Shown here: positions 18,013 to 27,796 of the stretch, one piece after another
Layout: each line of letters begins with the position of its first letter
Numbering within the stretch: the stretch's first letter is position 1
Assembly (NCBI RefSeq): GCF_021603585.1
Contig: NZ_BQHI01000004.1
Coordinates: 310,001 to 374,000 of the forward strand
Source: Pseudomonas sputi
GTDB taxonomy: Bacteria; Pseudomonadota; Gammaproteobacteria; Pseudomonadales; Pseudomonadaceae
DNA: 64,000 nucleotides
Direction: 5' to 3'
Program-made: the position numbers and the translations under genes
Notes under the pieces: generated by a model
Databases searched by the model: none
What the model saw: only the letters and a program-made list of their open reading frames with translations
What the model was told of the DNA's origin: nothing

Positions 18013-19124
18013 CCCTCAAATTCACACCGGGTCGAATCGGCTTTACAAGACGCCCCTTGGTGGTCTGAGCTTTCAGTGCTGTTGATTGCAAGGGCCTTTC
18101 CTCCTGCAGGGAAGCTGCTTGCTAATTCAAGGCGCAGCGCACTAGGTGCTTTACCGAAATGACCTCGCACAGCATGCGAAAAAGCGCTGGGCTCTGCATA
18201 GCCCAGCCGTTCTGCCAGCATCACAAGCGGCAGATTGGGATCGGCCAAGCCTTCCAATGCCTCGCTCATACGCACCGCTTCCAGTAATTGGCGGAATGAT
18301 GAACCGCGCTCAGCCAATCGACGCTGAAGAGTACGCCTGCTGAGATCCAGCGAGCTCGCAACGCTGTCGCAATTCGCTTCCGAGAATCCCTGCGCGGCGA
18401 TGGCTGCTGTCACGTAATCAACGAGCGTGTCGGAACGACCCTGGGTTTTAAGCATCGTCTCCGCGCGACCGAGTACGATGCGAAGCAGTGTTGGATCAGC
18501 AGCCTGCCAGAGTGAGTCCAGCAGTTCAGCGCCAAATACAACACGAGCGTGCTCGACTCCGAGAATGACTGGACATTCAAAATAGACTTGATAGCGGTCG
18601 GCTAAACACGCGTCAGTACCAGGTAGTTCAATTCTGGTTGGCCTACGGTCAGCCGGCATACAGTTGTAGAGCAGGCGCATGTACGCGGCAAAAAGCGAAT
18701 CTAGCTGGGCGGGATGCATCGCGACTGGGCTAGGTGTTACGTGGTAAATCAGCTGAACTCCATCGTTGGAAGCCGGTTCAGTAAAAAAACGACCAGAGTT
18801 GCTGACCAGTTGCTGCAGTCTGACAGTGTGGGCGAGCGCCTGACGTAATGAACTGCTGTGCATCAAGACCAAGGCAACGACGTTCATCGATTGCAACGGG
18901 AGTGCAATGCCAACCTTCAAACCGAGTAGTGGATCCTGCGACAGGTACATGGCACGTTGCCAAAGCCTTCTCACCTGTACGAGTTGAAGCTGTCGCGTAG
19001 GCGCCACGTCTTCTAAGTGTTGAGCCCAAGGCGCTCCCAAACGGGAAGGCTCGATACCTTGCCGAGAAAGTTCTTCGATGACCCCTACAAGCCAAGTGGC
19101 ACTGACAGTGAGAGGTCTAGTCAT
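18009..19124 (-). CDS. AraC-family transcriptional regulator
   Basis: 371 residues: an N-terminal effector domain of the 'arabinose-binding domain of AraC' type seen in OruR-like regulators, and a C-terminal double helix-turn-helix (about residues 240-335: SSLDLSRRTLQRRLAERGSSF and LAERLGYAEPSAFSHAVRGHFGKAPS). An extra tail rich in Ser and Glu follows. It converges on the retinol-saturase-like gene with a four-base overlap; the regulated genes could be on either side. Confidence 0.92.
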   Translation of the reverse strand: MTRPLTVSATWLVGVIEELSRQGIEPSRLGAPWAQHLEDVAPTRQLQLVQVRRLWQRAMYLSQDPLLGLKVGIALPLQSMNVVALVLMHSSSLRQALAHTVRLQQLVSNSGRFFTEPASNDGVQLIYHVTPSPVAMHPAQLDSLFAAYMRLLYNCMPADRRPTRIELPGTDACLADRYQVYFECPVILGVEHARVVFGAELLDSLWQAADPTLLRIVLGRAETMLKTQGRSDTLVDYVTAAIAAQGFSEANCDSVASSLDLSRRTLQRRLAERGSSFRQLLEAVRMSEALEGLADPNLPLVMLAERLGYAEPSAFSHAVRGHFGKAPSALRLELASSFPAGGKALAINSTESSDHQGASCKADSTRCEFEG

Positions 19125-19360
19125 TTTATGCCCGTTAGCCCGACGTGCTATGCATGGTTTGGAAGAGACACGCCGCTTTATAGGCGCAGTATTGCTACCG
19201 TGAATTCGAGTTCAGCAAAGTAATACGATGATTATTTAGCACGACTGATGCGGATATTCCACGGCTATGATGGACGCCTTTCGAAACGGAGCGAGTCGGT
19301 GATCTAGGAGCGGCGAAGGGGATGAGTTGGATGGCGGGAGTGCAGCGACATAGTGTTTTG

Positions 19361-19389
19361 CTAACGGGCAGTTCGTGGCTGCCCGTTAG
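19361..19389. terminator. Perfect hairpin after the CMD/SSADH operon
   Basis: CTAACGGGCAG (19361-19371) and CTGCCCGTTAG (19379-19389) form an 11-base-pair stem with a 7-base loop. It lies 16 bases beyond the stop of the minus-strand gene ending at 19405. The T-run is poor, so Rho-independent termination is probable but not certain. Confidence 0.6.
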
Positions 19390-19404
19390 TGGTGAATGCG
19401 CAGA

Positions 19405-19980
19405 TCAGATTTTTACGGGTTCACCTAAAACGTGCATCAAGCGATTTGCCCATCCGAAAATGGCTGTAGCCAATACCAGATCAACGACACCAAGCGTGTC
19501 AAAGCCGAGTTCTTTCAAGGCATCGGCATGCCGTGTATTCAGCATTGGGGGGGACTTGGCCAACTCAACCGCAAAGTCAAATAACGCCTGAGAGCGATCA
19601 TCCAATTGTGCTTCGGTTTCGTCTGCAAAGATTTTTGCGACCAGCTCTGTACTTTTGGTTAGCTGATTGTATCGGGCGCCGTGTACTGCAGCGCAGTAGA
19701 CGCATCGATTAACAATTGAAGAACCAATCGCCCCAAGTTCACGCTCAGCTGGGGGCAAGCCGGCACGGCCATACATAATGGCGTTGAACAAAGGGGATCG
19801 CACCGCGAGCGATTCGGGGTCATGGGCGAGAGTGAGCACATACTCCGAGATCTTTTTGCTCGATGGAGTCACTTTCATCGCATCAAGCTGCTCTTGGCTC
19901 GCACTTTCTAACTCGACAGGCTTGATGTACGGCGACCAGTGAGGCACCGATACGGTGAAATTATGCACGACCTGGCTCAT
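19405..19980 (-). CDS. Peroxidase-related/carboxymuconolactone decarboxylase (AhpD-fold) protein
   Basis: 191 residues of the AhpD-like fold. The redox motif is C93-V-Y-C96 with H100 (RCVYCAAVHGARYNQL), as in alkylhydroperoxidases. Its start codon overlaps the stop of the upstream gene (ATGA at 19977-19980). Together with that gene it resembles paired CMD-domain proteins known from rhizobial and pseudomonad loci. It may reduce peroxides formed by the surrounding oxidative enzymes; this is inference. Confidence 0.82.
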   Translation of the reverse strand: MSQVVHNFTVSVPHWSPYIKPVELESASQEQLDAMKVTPSSKKISEYVLTLAHDPESLAVRSPLFNAIMYGRAGLPPAERELGAIGSSIVNRCVYCAAVHGARYNQLTKSTELVAKIFADETEAQLDDRSQALFDFAVELAKSPPMLNTRHADALKELGFDTLGVVDLVLATAIFGWANRLMHVLGEPVKI

Positions 19981-20474
19981 TTCATTTCTCCTGCAATTTT
20001 GAATCCTGCTACGACGCGAAGCTGGTAGTTAACGAACGCGAGCACCTCAGTTAGCCTGACAATATCCGGCTCTGAGATCCCGACTGCCTTCAACGCATCG
20101 ATATCTTGCTTAGTAGCTTCTCGCGGTTTTCTGGTGACCAGATCTGTGAATCGGATGATCTCCATGAAGCGCTCGTCCCCGAATGCAGCCTGCTCAGGAT
20201 TGGCAGCGACATACAGGTTTTCATCACCGCCAGCGGTCTCAAGGCAAGCATGGTAGTGATCAGCCAATTCTTCAGAGTTGCTCAACCGAGCGATTCGTTC
20301 AGCAAGAGCTGCACGTTCTGCATGTGACAGACCACCGGGATCTTTCGGAATGATCACGGCATCATGGCTCGCTTGGCTCAGCGCCATAATTTCTGCCCGC
20401 TCAGCAATGGCCATCGCGAGCGGAGAGTTTTCGTTTGCGCCGACAAGACGCTCGATAATGTTCGGAGTAAGCAT
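19977..20474 (-). CDS. CMD-domain protein without a CxxC motif
   Basis: 165 residues starting MLTPNIIERLVGANENSP, with an AhpD-fold-like helical pattern (LSHAERAALAERIARL; DIVRLTEVLAFVNYQLRVVAGF). The redox CxxC pair is missing, so it is probably a structural partner of the CxxC-containing protein downstream. I prefer the ATG at 20474 because the extra 23 N-terminal residues of the longer frame do not fit the family. It is translationally coupled to the next gene. Confidence 0.72.
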   Translation of the reverse strand: MLTPNIIERLVGANENSPLAMAIAERAEIMALSQASHDAVIIPKDPGGLSHAERAALAERIARLSNSEELADHYHACLETAGGDENLYVAANPEQAAFGDERFMEIIRFTDLVTRKPREATKQDIDALKAVGISEPDIVRLTEVLAFVNYQLRVVAGFKIAGEMK

Positions 20475-20555
20475 ATGAGTTCCAATAGTTAGCGACGCGT
20501 TATTTCCTGAATGCAGCCGTGCTCGATAGCGACTAAAAAACACGTTCGCCGAACG

Positions 20556-21989
20556 TTAAAGAACGCTCGCAAGCGAAACGAACTTCGTGGTCATGAAAGC
20601 ATCCAGTGCGCCAGGGCCTCCTTCGGTTCCGTATCCAGAATCTTTTACGCCGCCAAACGGGTGCTCGGGTAGGGCAACGCTGTGATGGTTGATCGAGATG
20701 GCGCCAGACTCGATGCCGTTAAACAGCTTATTGGCCGAGCTAAGCGATCGCGTATAGGCGTATGCAGAAAGACCGTATGGCAGTCTGTTCGCTTCTTTGA
20801 TGGCTTCGTCGATGTCGTCGAACGGGTTGATTATTGCAATCGGCCCGAAGGGTTCATCAACCATGGCGAGGGCGGTCACCGGTACATTCGTGAGAACGGT
20901 GGGTTCGAAGAAATAACCCTTGTCGCCCACGCGGTTGCCGCCAGTCTCCAGCTTCGCTCCATGGGATACAGCATCTGCCACGAGTTCTTCTGTTGCCTTA
21001 AGCCGGCCCAAATGAGCCATCGGGCCCATTGTTACCGTCGGATCAAGACCGTCGCCTACCTTGATTGCGCGTGCGCCTTCCACGAAACGGGAAACAAACT
21101 CGTCGAACACTTTAGAGTGAACAAGAAAGCGAGTAGGGGAGACACAGACCTGGCCCGCATTTCGATATTTAGCGGCGACAGAAATCTTAACTGCGGTTGC
21201 GATGTCCGCGTCGTCCATAACGATTACCGGCGCATGGCCACCCAGCTCCATTGTGGATCGCTTCATATGCAGCCCGGCGAGGCTTGCAAGCTTTTTGCCC
21301 ACTGGCGTTGATCCGGTGAAGGTCACTTTCCGGATCGAGGGATGAGCAATCAAATGCTCAGAAATCTGGCTCGAGTCGCCAAACAGTAGGTTGACGGCTC
21401 CCGGAGAAACGCCAGCGTCAGCGAATGCTTTCACAAGCTCAACAGCACACGTAGGTGCCTCGGTTGCGCCTTTTAAGATGATCGAACAGCCGGCGGCCAG
21501 CGCACCAGCGACCTTTTTCACTGCTTGAATGAGCGGGAAATTCCATGGGGCAAAACCCACTACAGGCCCGATAGGCTCCATCAGAGTAAATTGATGAATC
21601 CCTAGTGCGCGCGAAGGTATAACACGCCCGTACGCGCGTCTTCCTTCTTCAGCATGCCAATCGATGGTATCAGCAGTTGCTGCGACTTCACCCATTGCTT
21701 CCGCCAAGGGCTTTCCATGCTCGGCAGTGAGCACCAGAGCGATATTTTCAGCACGCTCACGAATCAAATTTGCCGCTTTGTGCATAATCGATGCACGATC
21801 GAGCGCGGAAACCTGCTTCCATGTCGCAAAGCCTTTCTCAGCTGCGATAGCCGCATCTTCAATATCAGCCAAGCTAGCTTTTGCAATGAGTCCGATCTGC
21901 TCTTCAGTTGCCGGATTGATTACGGGGATCGATTCAGTGGGATGCGTGTTACGCCATACACCGCCAATAAACAATGGTATTTGTTCCAT
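20556..21989 (-). CDS. Succinate-semialdehyde-type NAD(P)-dependent aldehyde dehydrogenase
   Basis: 477 residues of the aldehyde dehydrogenase superfamily, closest in motif order to GabD-type enzymes: FAPWNFPLIQAVKKVAGALA, FTGSTPVGKKL, the catalytic glutamate in MELGGHAPVIV and the catalytic cysteine in NAGQVCVSPTRF. It oxidises an aldehyde to an acid. The ATG at 21989 with GAGAGG upstream is preferred over the GTG two codons earlier. It is the first gene of a three-gene minus-strand unit with the two CMD proteins. Confidence 0.9.
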   Translation of the reverse strand: MEQIPLFIGGVWRNTHPTESIPVINPATEEQIGLIAKASLADIEDAAIAAEKGFATWKQVSALDRASIMHKAANLIRERAENIALVLTAEHGKPLAEAMGEVAATADTIDWHAEEGRRAYGRVIPSRALGIHQFTLMEPIGPVVGFAPWNFPLIQAVKKVAGALAAGCSIILKGATEAPTCAVELVKAFADAGVSPGAVNLLFGDSSQISEHLIAHPSIRKVTFTGSTPVGKKLASLAGLHMKRSTMELGGHAPVIVMDDADIATAVKISVAAKYRNAGQVCVSPTRFLVHSKVFDEFVSRFVEGARAIKVGDGLDPTVTMGPMAHLGRLKATEELVADAVSHGAKLETGGNRVGDKGYFFEPTVLTNVPVTALAMVDEPFGPIAIINPFDDIDEAIKEANRLPYGLSAYAYTRSLSSANKLFNGIESGAISINHHSVALPEHPFGGVKDSGYGTEGGPGALDAFMTTKFVSLASVL

Positions 21990-22390
21990 GATCACCTCTC
22001 ATAGTTGCTATGGTTTTGACATCCCACGACTTGGCTAAAAACTCATTGTGGTGCTTAGCTACAAGCTATCTACGACACATGGGCTTCAATAAAATATAGG
22101 GCATTTCTCAACGGAAAATTTTCTGTTCTTTTTCAGAAAACACATCAAATTTAGAATTTTCTTCTAAAAAATATGACACTAGTAAAAGTATTATCCAATT
22201 GGATGGCGGGGAGCGATTTTGCCTCTACTACATGGAAGTTTCTGTCCATAGGCGAACGCAAGGATCGTTTCAACCAGCCTCAAGACCCCACTGCTGATAC
22301 GAGTCGCTTATTCTGGTGAAGGGCGCGTGAGCGCTATTGGTTGTATTTGGCAAAGCAGGGATTCATTAACCCGAAAATCCTTTCCGGTGA
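21990..22390. other. 401-base intergenic region upstream of the aldehyde dehydrogenase
   Basis: No gene is visible. The half nearest the dehydrogenase is AT-rich, with short palindromes such as GAAAATTTTC, and probably holds its promoter and operators. The half nearest the AraC stop codon (22200-22390) shows no recognisable frame or hairpin. Confidence 0.5.
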
Positions 22391-23407
22391 TCACTTTTGT
22401 TTTTTTGAGTTTTGGAAATTGCTCGGTGCCACCCCATGCCATCGCTTGAATGCTTGAGAGAAGCTCGATAAATCACTGAAGCCTAGTCGCTCGGCGATCT
22501 CGGTCAGGCTCAGGCGGGAGTCGTTGATCATTTCGATGGCGCTGCTGCTGCGGGCTTCTGCCAGCAGTGTTCGAAACGTGGTGCCTTCATCGCTCAGTCG
22601 GCGCTTCAGGGTGCGCGTGCTGATATGGGTCAGACGGGCAATTTCGGAAAGATCCCTTGGTGTGTTTTCGGAGCTAGTTAGGTAGTGCTGCACCAGGGCA
22701 GTCATGCCCGAGCGGGCGACTCTGCTTTGCATCAACTTTGTGCACATCTGTTCGCACATGCTTACCGTGACGGCATTGGCCTGGGGCAAGGGGTGTGACA
22801 GGAATGCACGATTGAAGGATAGGCTATTGCAGCTGGCCGAGTAGGCCGGAGTGGTGCCCAAAAGATGATCGATGCCAGGTAGCGTTGGTGCAGTAGCTCT
22901 GAGAGTAAAACGCGACAGTGCGAAGTGTTCACCAGCCAACTCGTTCAGGAGCACTGCTGCTGCAGCCATATCCCGAGCCAGCACAAAATCACGCAAGTCC
23001 GACGCTAGCCCAGGCGCTTGAAAGGTCAACACGCCGTCATTTCCTTGCGCTTCATACAAAATGACGGTGAAAGCGTAGGTGAGCGGCAGAAAGCGCAACG
23101 CCAATGCCAAGGCATCACCTGTAGTCGCACTGCTAATCAAGCCGTAACCGAACAGGCCATAAGTGGAGAAGTGATAGCGTGTACCAACTTCAAATCCCAA
23201 GCCGGATGGATTCCCTAGAAGTGTCAGCAAATTGCTGATCACGCGTAGCTCCTGATCGGCGGTCAACTCGACGTTCGGATCGCCCAATTGCGCCTGAGTC
23301 AGTCCAGAGCCCGCAAGAATTTTAGTGACCGACAGGCCTTTCTCACGACCGAATTCGAGCTGTAACAAGGCGCTGGCGGGGCCGCGCGTAAAATCCCGAA
23401 AGCTCAT
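22391..23407 (-). CDS. AraC-family transcriptional regulator, divergent from the GMC-BVMO operon
   Basis: 338 residues: an OruR-type N-terminal effector domain and a C-terminal AraC helix-turn-helix pair (THISTRTLKRRLSDEGTTF; IAERLGFSDLSSFSQAFKRW). It is separated by about 220 bases from the divergent GMC oxidoreductase gene, the classic arrangement for an activator of the adjacent operon, here an alcohol/ketone degradation unit. Confidence 0.93.
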   Translation of the reverse strand: MSFRDFTRGPASALLQLEFGREKGLSVTKILAGSGLTQAQLGDPNVELTADQELRVISNLLTLLGNPSGLGFEVGTRYHFSTYGLFGYGLISSATTGDALALALRFLPLTYAFTVILYEAQGNDGVLTFQAPGLASDLRDFVLARDMAAAAVLLNELAGEHFALSRFTLRATAPTLPGIDHLLGTTPAYSASCNSLSFNRAFLSHPLPQANAVTVSMCEQMCTKLMQSRVARSGMTALVQHYLTSSENTPRDLSEIARLTHISTRTLKRRLSDEGTTFRTLLAEARSSSAIEMINDSRLSLTEIAERLGFSDLSSFSQAFKRWHGVAPSNFQNSKKQK

Positions 23408-23629
23408 GACTCTTTGCCTATTGCGAAAGATTGGCCCAAATAATAAAGCAGTTGGCCCTTTCCAGCATTGGTCTCTTCACTGATAGGCGTCAACATCATC
23501 CGTGTTCGGCTAGCCGTTTCAACAACAATAAAGGCTGTCGCGGTGCTTGGCGCGAATCAGAAATCGCTTTTAAACGTTTCTGATTAGACGTTTGGGACTT
23601 CGCACTGTCCTGTGCGTGAGAAAACAATA

Positions 23630-25300
23630 ATGAAAAAGACCTTCGATTACATCGTTGTGGGTGGTGGTTCCGGTGGGTGTGTGGTTGCGAGCAGGTTGAC
23701 CGAAGATCCGAACGTCAGCGTTTGTGTGCTGGAGGCGGGGGGAGGTGGTCAATCAAGTCTGATAAATATCCCAGCCGCCGTGGTGTCCATGGTGCCGACT
23801 TCGGTGAACAACTGGTCGTTCGAAACCGTTCCGCAAATATCTCTTGCTGGCCGCAAGGGCTACCAGCCTCGCGGTAAGACATTGGGCGGTTCGTCAGCGA
23901 TCAACGCCATGATTTATGTACGGGGACATCAATGGGATTACGACCATTGGGCTTCGTTGGGTAATACCGGCTGGGCGTTCAGAGACGTGCTGCCTTACTT
24001 CCGCCTCAGCGAACACAACGAGCGAATCGATAACGAATGGCACGGTCGAGGCGGGCCTTTGTGGGTAAGCGATCTGCGTTCCGACAACCCGTTTCAACAG
24101 CGATTCCTGGACGCGGCCCGTCAGACCGGGTTGCCGCTCAACGACGATTTCAACGGTGTCGAGCAGGAAGGCGTAGGTATTTACCAAGTGACGCAAAAGC
24201 ATGGTGAGCGTTGTAGTGCAGCGCGAGCCTATCTTCTTCCTCATATCGGTGTACGCAACAATCTAACGGTGAAAACCCGGGCACAGGTTCAACGCATCCT
24301 GTTCGAAGGTACCCGCGCCGTAGGTGTGGAAGTTCTTCAACGCGGCCAGATTCACGTGTTACGGGCACATCGGGAAGTAATCCTTGCTGCCGGAGCCTTT
24401 CAGACGCCACAACTGTTGATGCTTTCTGGTGTGGGGCCGGAGGCAGAACTGGAACGCCACGGCATCAAAGTCCTGCTGAATCTTCCAGGGGTAGGCCAGA
24501 ACCTGCAGGATCACCCGGATTTTGTCTTCGTTTACAAAACACCCAGCCTCGACGCAATGGGCGTCTCCATGGGCGGCGGTGTCAAGCTGCTGAAAGAGGC
24601 AGTCCGTTTTCGAAATGAGCGTCGGGGTATGTTGACCTCGAACTTTGCCGAAGGCGGGGCGTTTCTTAAAACTCGCGAGGCTTTGGACAAACCGGATATT
24701 CAACTGCACTTCGTCGTTGCGCCGGTCGAGGATCATGCCCGCAAATTGCGACTCGGCCATGGACTTTCCTGCCATTTTTGCCTTCTGCGACCACGCAGTC
24801 GCGGTGCGGTGTCGCTGGCCAGTAATGACCCGCAAACGGCGCCATTGATTGATCCGGCCTTTCTTCAGGATCCACAAGATCTTGAAGACATGGTCGCGGC
24901 GTTCAAAATCACCCGTCAGTTGATGCAGGCTCCCGCTCTTGCCAGTTGGATCACTCAAGATCTGTATACCGCAGAAATCGACACCGATGAGCAGATCCGC
25001 GCCATCCTGCAACGTCGCACCGACAGCGTTTATCACCCAGTGGGTACCTGCCGGATGGGCGTTGACGCACTTGCTGTGGTGGACTCGAAGCTGCGCGTAC
25101 ATGGGTTGCAGGGCTTACGGATTGTCGATGCTTCCATTATGCCAACCCTCATCGGCGGCAATACTAACGCGCCGACAATCATGATCGCTGAGAAAGCCGC
25201 TGATCTTATTCGGGGTATTCAACGGGTGAAATTGTCCGTGGAGCCGGAAGACTCGACCATTGCCAATAACAAGAATGAGGCACCTTATGTCGTTGCATGA
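23630..25300 (+). CDS. GMC-family alcohol dehydrogenase/oxidase (choline-dehydrogenase-like)
   Basis: 556 residues. The FAD-binding motif [15 protein letters not shown] is at the N-terminus, followed by GMC signature 1 ([20 protein letters not shown]) and signature 2 ([15 protein letters not shown]). The catalytic His lies in [13 protein letters not shown] and the [17 protein letters not shown] end is typical. It oxidises an alcohol, probably aliphatic or alicyclic. I use the ATG at 23630 since the earlier GTG adds residues outside the family. It overlaps the next gene by 14 bases. Confidence 0.93.
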   Translation: MKKTFDYIVVGGGSGGCVVASRLTEDPNVSVCVLEAGGGGQSSLINIPAAVVSMVPTSVNNWSFETVPQISLAGRKGYQPRGKTLGGSSAINAMIYVRGHQWDYDHWASLGNTGWAFRDVLPYFRLSEHNERIDNEWHGRGGPLWVSDLRSDNPFQQRFLDAARQTGLPLNDDFNGVEQEGVGIYQVTQKHGERCSAARAYLLPHIGVRNNLTVKTRAQVQRILFEGTRAVGVEVLQRGQIHVLRAHREVILAAGAFQTPQLLMLSGVGPEAELERHGIKVLLNLPGVGQNLQDHPDFVFVYKTPSLDAMGVSMGGGVKLLKEAVRFRNERRGMLTSNFAEGGAFLKTREALDKPDIQLHFVVAPVEDHARKLRLGHGLSCHFCLLRPRSRGAVSLASNDPQTAPLIDPAFLQDPQDLEDMVAAFKITRQLMQAPALASWITQDLYTAEIDTDEQIRAILQRRTDSVYHPVGTCRMGVDALAVVDSKLRVHGLQGLRIVDASIMPTLIGGNTNAPTIMIAEKAADLIRGIQRVKLSVEPEDSTIANNKNEAPYVVA

Positions 25301-27725
25301 ATTTGATGTGGACCTTCAGTCCGCAATGCCCCTGACCGCGATCATCATTGGAACCGGCTTCGCTGGCATCGGCATGGCCGTTGCGTTGCAAAAGGCCGGC
25401 GTCGAGGACTTCGTCATCCTGGAAAAAAAACATGACGTAGGCGGTGTCTGGCGGGACAACACATATCCCGGCGCAGCGTGCGACGTACCTTCGCACTTAT
25501 ATTCGTTTTCGTTTGAGCCCAATCCGGGCTGGAGCCGAGTGTTCGCTCCGCAGGGTGAAATTCATAACTACCTGCAACGCTGTACCGACAAATATGGGTT
25601 GAGTAAATACATCCGTTTTGGCGTCGAAGTCGCCTCCGCTGAATTCGATGAAGCGACTTCGCTGTGGCAGGTCATTCAGAGGGACGGAACTGTACTGAGT
25701 GCTTCGTTGCTGATTAGCGGCACCGGACAGTTGAGCCGCCCGGCATTTCCAAAATTGGCGGGCATGGATAATTTCAAGGGCCACATCTTTCACTCGGCCA
25801 CTTGGGATCACAGCTACTCGTTAGCTGGTAAGCGGGTAGCGGTAGTCGGCACCGGGGCCTCTGCGATCCAGTTTGTCCCGGCCATTGCCGGACAGGTGGA
25901 ACACTTGAAGGTTTTCCAGCGCTCCCCCGCGCACGTGATGCCACGTCCCGACCGCGCTTACTCCGAGCGAGAAAAAGCCCTGCTACGCAATGTTCCCTGG
26001 TTGATGAAGGCTTACCGCGCATCAATATATCTACGGTATGAATCACGAGCTCTGGCGTTTACCCGGTTCAAGTCTTTGATGAAATGGGCGGTCGGTATTC
26101 CATTTCGCAAGCTGCTGACCGAGCAAGTGATTGATCCCGTATTACGGCAGAAACTTACTCCTGATTATCCGTTCGGCTGCAAACGCATTTTGCTGTCTAG
26201 CGAATACCTCAAGACCATGAGCCGGCCCAACGTGGAATTGGTCACCGACGGTATTGTCCGTATTACGGAGAACGGAATTGAAACCGCTGACGGCAGACAG
26301 CATGAGGTCGATGCGATCGTCTACGGTACCGGGTTTGCGGCCACTGAATTTTTGTCTCCGATGCGCATTGTCGGGCGTGGCGGAATAAACCTTAATCAGG
26401 CTTGGCGCGACGGTACCCGGGCTTATCTTGGACTAGCGGTTCCGAACTTCCCCAATTTCTTCATGCTCTACGGCCCAAACACCAACCTTGGCCACAACTC
26501 GATCGTGTATATGCTTGAAAGCCAGATTGCCCACATCATGCGATGCTTGCGCACTTTGAATGCAACGGAGACGAACACAGTTGAGGTCGATCAAAGCGCG
26601 TATGACCGTTTCCACCAACAGACCCAGAACCGCCTGGCCAACACGGTGTGGAACGGATGCAAGAGCTGGTACGTCGATGAAGCCGGCAACAACAGCACAA
26701 ATTGGCCAGGCTTCACCCTAAGCTATCGCTGGCTAACGCGATTCTCGGCTTTGCACGCCTACCGCTTTAGCCGTCAGTTCGAAGGAGGCACCACGATAGC
26801 GGAATCACCAGATTGGCTTGAGGTGATGAAAACTCGTTTTCTGCGAGGCTTCTTGCGCACCACATTTCGGTCGTTGATCGGGCCGGGATTGGGTGTCGTC
26901 GCGCAGAGAAGGGTGGTCAGGGGACTTTCCCGGCTGATGCCCGGCACCACTGGCGTGATCCGTTATTGCCAGCAGGTCAATGGTGTTCCCGTACAGGTGG
27001 TTGCTCCCAAGCAAGGTGAGAGCGGCGGTGTCATTTTGTACCTGCACGGCGGAGCGTTTTGCCTCGGCTCCCCGGACACGCACTGGAGCATCACCAGTCG
27101 CTTGGCCAAGGCATCCAGGATGTCGGTATGGGTTGCGAATTACCGATTGGCTCCAGAGCATCCCTGTCCAGCAGCACTGCAAGATGCGCTGGCATGCTAT
27201 GAAGCCTTGCGCGCTCAAGGTTATGCCGCCAACCGGATTTTTCTCGCAGGCGATTCGGCGGGCGCTGCGTTGGTATTGGCCTTGGCCCTCAAGCTTCGAG
27301 ATCGTTACAAGCTTTTTGCCGCTGGGCTGCTGCTGATGTCACCGGTAACCGACGAGCACTTGACCGGCGCCTCAATGATCTCGCGACTTAAGGAAGACCC
27401 CATGATTCGTCGCGGTTGGCTTGAGCAGGGATTGGGTTGGTATGCCTCCGATGAGGCGACGCCCAGTCCATTGCGAGTGGATCTGCAAGGACTGCCTCCG
27501 ATGCTGGTTCAGGTTGGCGACCATGAACTGCTGTTATCCGATTCCATACGTTTGGCCGAACACGCAGTCAACAGTGGGGTGAATTGCTGGCTGGAGGTGT
27601 ACGCAGCACGATGGCACGTTTTTCAGCTTCAAGCCTTTTACCTGCGCTCAGCGGCCAAAGCGCTGAACACAGTGGCTGAGTTTGCCCGTGAGCAACTTTC
27701 ACAGGCGGAGCCAACAAGTTCGTGA
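25287..27725 (+). CDS. Fusion of Baeyer-Villiger monooxygenase and HSL-family esterase
   Basis: 812 residues with two enzymes in one chain. Residues 1 to about 500 form a flavin monooxygenase: FAD site G22TGFAG27, the BVMO fingerprint F163KGHIFHSATWD174, and an NADPH site at GTGASA (188-193). Residues 560-800 form an alpha/beta hydrolase of the hormone-sensitive-lipase group: oxyanion motif HGG (587-589), nucleophile S657 in GDSAG, probable acid D745 and base H777. A BVMO turns a ketone into an ester or lactone, which the hydrolase domain would open. The start lies inside the GMC gene, implying coupled translation of an alcohol-ketone-ester route. Confidence 0.92.
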   Translation: MSLHEFDVDLQSAMPLTAIIIGTGFAGIGMAVALQKAGVEDFVILEKKHDVGGVWRDNTYPGAACDVPSHLYSFSFEPNPGWSRVFAPQGEIHNYLQRCTDKYGLSKYIRFGVEVASAEFDEATSLWQVIQRDGTVLSASLLISGTGQLSRPAFPKLAGMDNFKGHIFHSATWDHSYSLAGKRVAVVGTGASAIQFVPAIAGQVEHLKVFQRSPAHVMPRPDRAYSEREKALLRNVPWLMKAYRASIYLRYESRALAFTRFKSLMKWAVGIPFRKLLTEQVIDPVLRQKLTPDYPFGCKRILLSSEYLKTMSRPNVELVTDGIVRITENGIETADGRQHEVDAIVYGTGFAATEFLSPMRIVGRGGINLNQAWRDGTRAYLGLAVPNFPNFFMLYGPNTNLGHNSIVYMLESQIAHIMRCLRTLNATETNTVEVDQSAYDRFHQQTQNRLANTVWNGCKSWYVDEAGNNSTNWPGFTLSYRWLTRFSALHAYRFSRQFEGGTTIAESPDWLEVMKTRFLRGFLRTTFRSLIGPGLGVVAQRRVVRGLSRLMPGTTGVIRYCQQVNGVPVQVVAPKQGESGGVILYLHGGAFCLGSPDTHWSITSRLAKASRMSVWVANYRLAPEHPCPAALQDALACYEALRAQGYAANRIFLAGDSAGAALVLALALKLRDRYKLFAAGLLLMSPVTDEHLTGASMISRLKEDPMIRRGWLEQGLGWYASDEATPSPLRVDLQGLPPMLVQVGDHELLLSDSIRLAEHAVNSGVNCWLEVYAARWHVFQLQAFYLRSAAKALNTVAEFAREQLSQAEPTSS

Positions 27726-27739
27726 TGATGGTGAAAGCG

Positions 27740-27777
27740 TGCGTCTAGCTGCTGTCGTTGCGACAGGGCTAGACGCA
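27740..27777. terminator. Long hairpin between convergent BVMO-esterase and gor genes
   Basis: TGCGTCTAGC (27740-27749) pairs with GCTAGACGCA (27768-27777), and inside it CTGTCG (27752-27757) pairs with CGACAG (27761-27766). The position 15 bases after one stop and 20 before the other suggests bidirectional termination, although there is no strong T-run. Confidence 0.65.
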
Positions 27778-27796
27778 TCAGATAACCGAAGAGCGG

